Positions 63,171 to 64,000 of a stretch of 64,000 bases of DNA are shown here, one piece after another; position 1 is the first letter of the stretch, and each line of letters begins with the position of its first letter. Below the pieces are notes generated by a model that was given only the letters and a program-made list of their open reading frames with translations, had not been told where the DNA came from and did no database searches. A program made the translations under genes and the position numbers. Source of the DNA: Alteromonas pelagimontana (GTDB lineage: Bacteria > Pseudomonadota > Gammaproteobacteria > Enterobacterales > Alteromonadaceae); contig NZ_CP052766.1 in the NCBI RefSeq assembly GCF_002499975.2, forward strand, positions 4,250,190-4,314,189. Direction: 5' to 3'.

Positions 63171-64000
63171 ATGAAATTTCTGTTAAAACTTTCAGTCGCT
63201 AAAAAAATCTTTCTCATTCCTATTATCGGAGCAGCAAGTTTCGTCGTTTTTATCGTAATTAACAGCTACATTTCTACCCAAAATGCAAAACAGCTTAAGG
63301 TTGCAAAGAATATTGACTTTCCTGCGTTGCAGTTAAGTTCAACAGCATTAGCGAGTATGGAAGAAATCCGTGATCTTCTTGCTGCCGCTGTCACCACTGG
63401 AGATACCGAAGCATTAGCGCAAGCTCAGGCTTCTGCCGAAGCCACCCTACAAAGTCTGAGGGAGATCGAGAACATAGATCCAGAGTTAAGTGGTGAGGTA
63501 AGCGCCGTATTAAACGAATTTAACGCCTATTTTAGTCTTGCGCTGCCCATTACTGAATCTATGTTAAACAACACCACTGACTTCAGCACACTGAACGAGC
63601 AGCTAGAAGAAATGAATGCCAGTTATACAACTGTTACCGAACACCTGCTGCGTTTTAAGCAAGCCCGTGCTGAAGCATTTGATACGGCATTTTCTGATTA
63701 CAATGAAGCTCAGCAGTTCTTATTGATGCTGGGCATTGTGATGGGCGTGCTTACCATCATCATTTTGTTTGCAACAGCCTGGCCCATTGTTTCAGAAATC
63801 AGAGGAAACCTGAATCGCGTGGTGCAATCGTTACGAAATATCGCCGAGGAAAATGGTGATCTGACTATTCGCATTCCCTCTAACTCGAAAGATGAAGTCG
63901 GTGAGCTGGTAACGTATTTCAACCGCTTTATGGAGCGGCTACAGAATATCGTGAAAGACATTGTAGAGACAACGCTGCCGTTGTCGTCGCTGGCACAAAG
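63171..64000 (+). CDS. Methyl-accepting chemotaxis protein, 5' part only
   Basis: The gene starts with ATG 63171 and runs off the right edge; 276 codons are present. An N-terminal helix (IFLIPIIGAASFVVFIVI), a periplasmic helical ligand domain of about 150 residues, a second helix (LLMLGIVMGVLTIIILFATA) and a HAMP domain (about 200-260; NLNRVVQSLRNIAEENGDLT) are seen. The signalling tip should lie beyond the edge. It is an inner-membrane chemoreceptor; the ligand is unknown. No clear ribosome site other than AGGAT was seen. Confidence 0.85.
   Translation, partial: MKFLLKLSVAKKIFLIPIIGAASFVVFIVINSYISTQNAKQLKVAKNIDFPALQLSSTALASMEEIRDLLAAAVTTGDTEALAQAQASAEATLQSLREIENIDPELSGEVSAVLNEFNAYFSLALPITESMLNNTTDFSTLNEQLEEMNASYTTVTEHLLRFKQARAEAFDTAFSDYNEAQQFLLMLGIVMGVLTIIILFATAWPIVSEIRGNLNRVVQSLRNIAEENGDLTIRIPSNSKDEVGELVTYFNRFMERLQNIVKDIVETTLPLSSLAQ

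Overview
The window looks like the chromosome of a marine gammaproteobacterium of the Alteromonadales, probably an Alteromonadaceae member; I cannot fix the genus. The reasons are the gene order ccoNOQP-fixH-ccoI-ccoS-fnr-uspE-ttcA, a DUF2987 gene, a YeiP/EfpL gene, an MSHA-type pilin and a polysaccharide-binding multiheme protein. Most genes are single-copy housekeeping or respiratory genes. Several stretches have been altered by mobile and repeated DNA.

0-7.4 kb is an accessory stretch. It holds the start of yeiP, a metallophosphoesterase, an intact IS4-family element (1211-2592, with an exact 10-bp target duplication), an MFS transporter, and a secreted-protein gene cut in two by an IS3-family element (4779-6039, target duplication GTT). 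Removing that element and one GTT copy restores one reading frame of about 357 codons. The same gene has ATC where its start codon should be and a MITE-like repeat directly upstream, so it looks dead three times over.

7.4-12.7 kb is a caa3/aa3-type oxidase locus: coxB, a coxA-coxC fusion, a small membrane protein and ctaG in one overlapping operon, with a DUF2231 gene and a CopD-like gene beside it. 13.3-15.6 kb pairs an EAL phosphodiesterase with a BdlA-like PAS-PAS-MCP sensor. 16.2-17.0 kb is fpr. 17.2-28.1 kb is loosely packed. It has two small genes with convincing terminators, a large CBM56-CBM6-TSP3-diheme cytochrome protein, a GT2 glycosyltransferase, a lone type IV pilin, a frameshifted DUF945 gene, dgkA, and copies of three dispersed repeat families (A, B and C here).

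28.4-33.4 kb is the most unusual part. It is a tightly coupled five-gene operon: exported Ig-like membrane protein, sodium:solute symporter, 40-residue membrane peptide, carbamoyltransferase, AsnB-type amidotransferase. The carbamoyltransferase keeps the carbamoyl-phosphate site of PyrB but has lost the residues that bind aspartate. I therefore predict that the operon imports and carbamoylates/amidates some compound that is not aspartate.

34-40 kb carries a glutamate-synthase-like FMN protein, a lipase-like hydrolase, a KefB-type antiporter and two bacterioferritin subunits with complementary losses (one keeps the heme ligand, the other the ferroxidase centre). 40.8-51 kb is the cbb3 oxidase and its assembly genes, then fnr, uspE and ttcA. 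FNR-type boxes lie upstream of ccoN and uspE. A 15-bp tandem repeat (8 units) lies at the start of ccoI. 51-64 kb holds ordinary genes (rssA-like, bax-like, cobB, sseA, a CocE-type hydrolase, an OafA-type acyltransferase, an HPP protein), a LysR gene with a second 15-bp tandem repeat, and the start of a chemoreceptor cut by the window edge. I found no rRNA, tRNA, CRISPR array or prophage.
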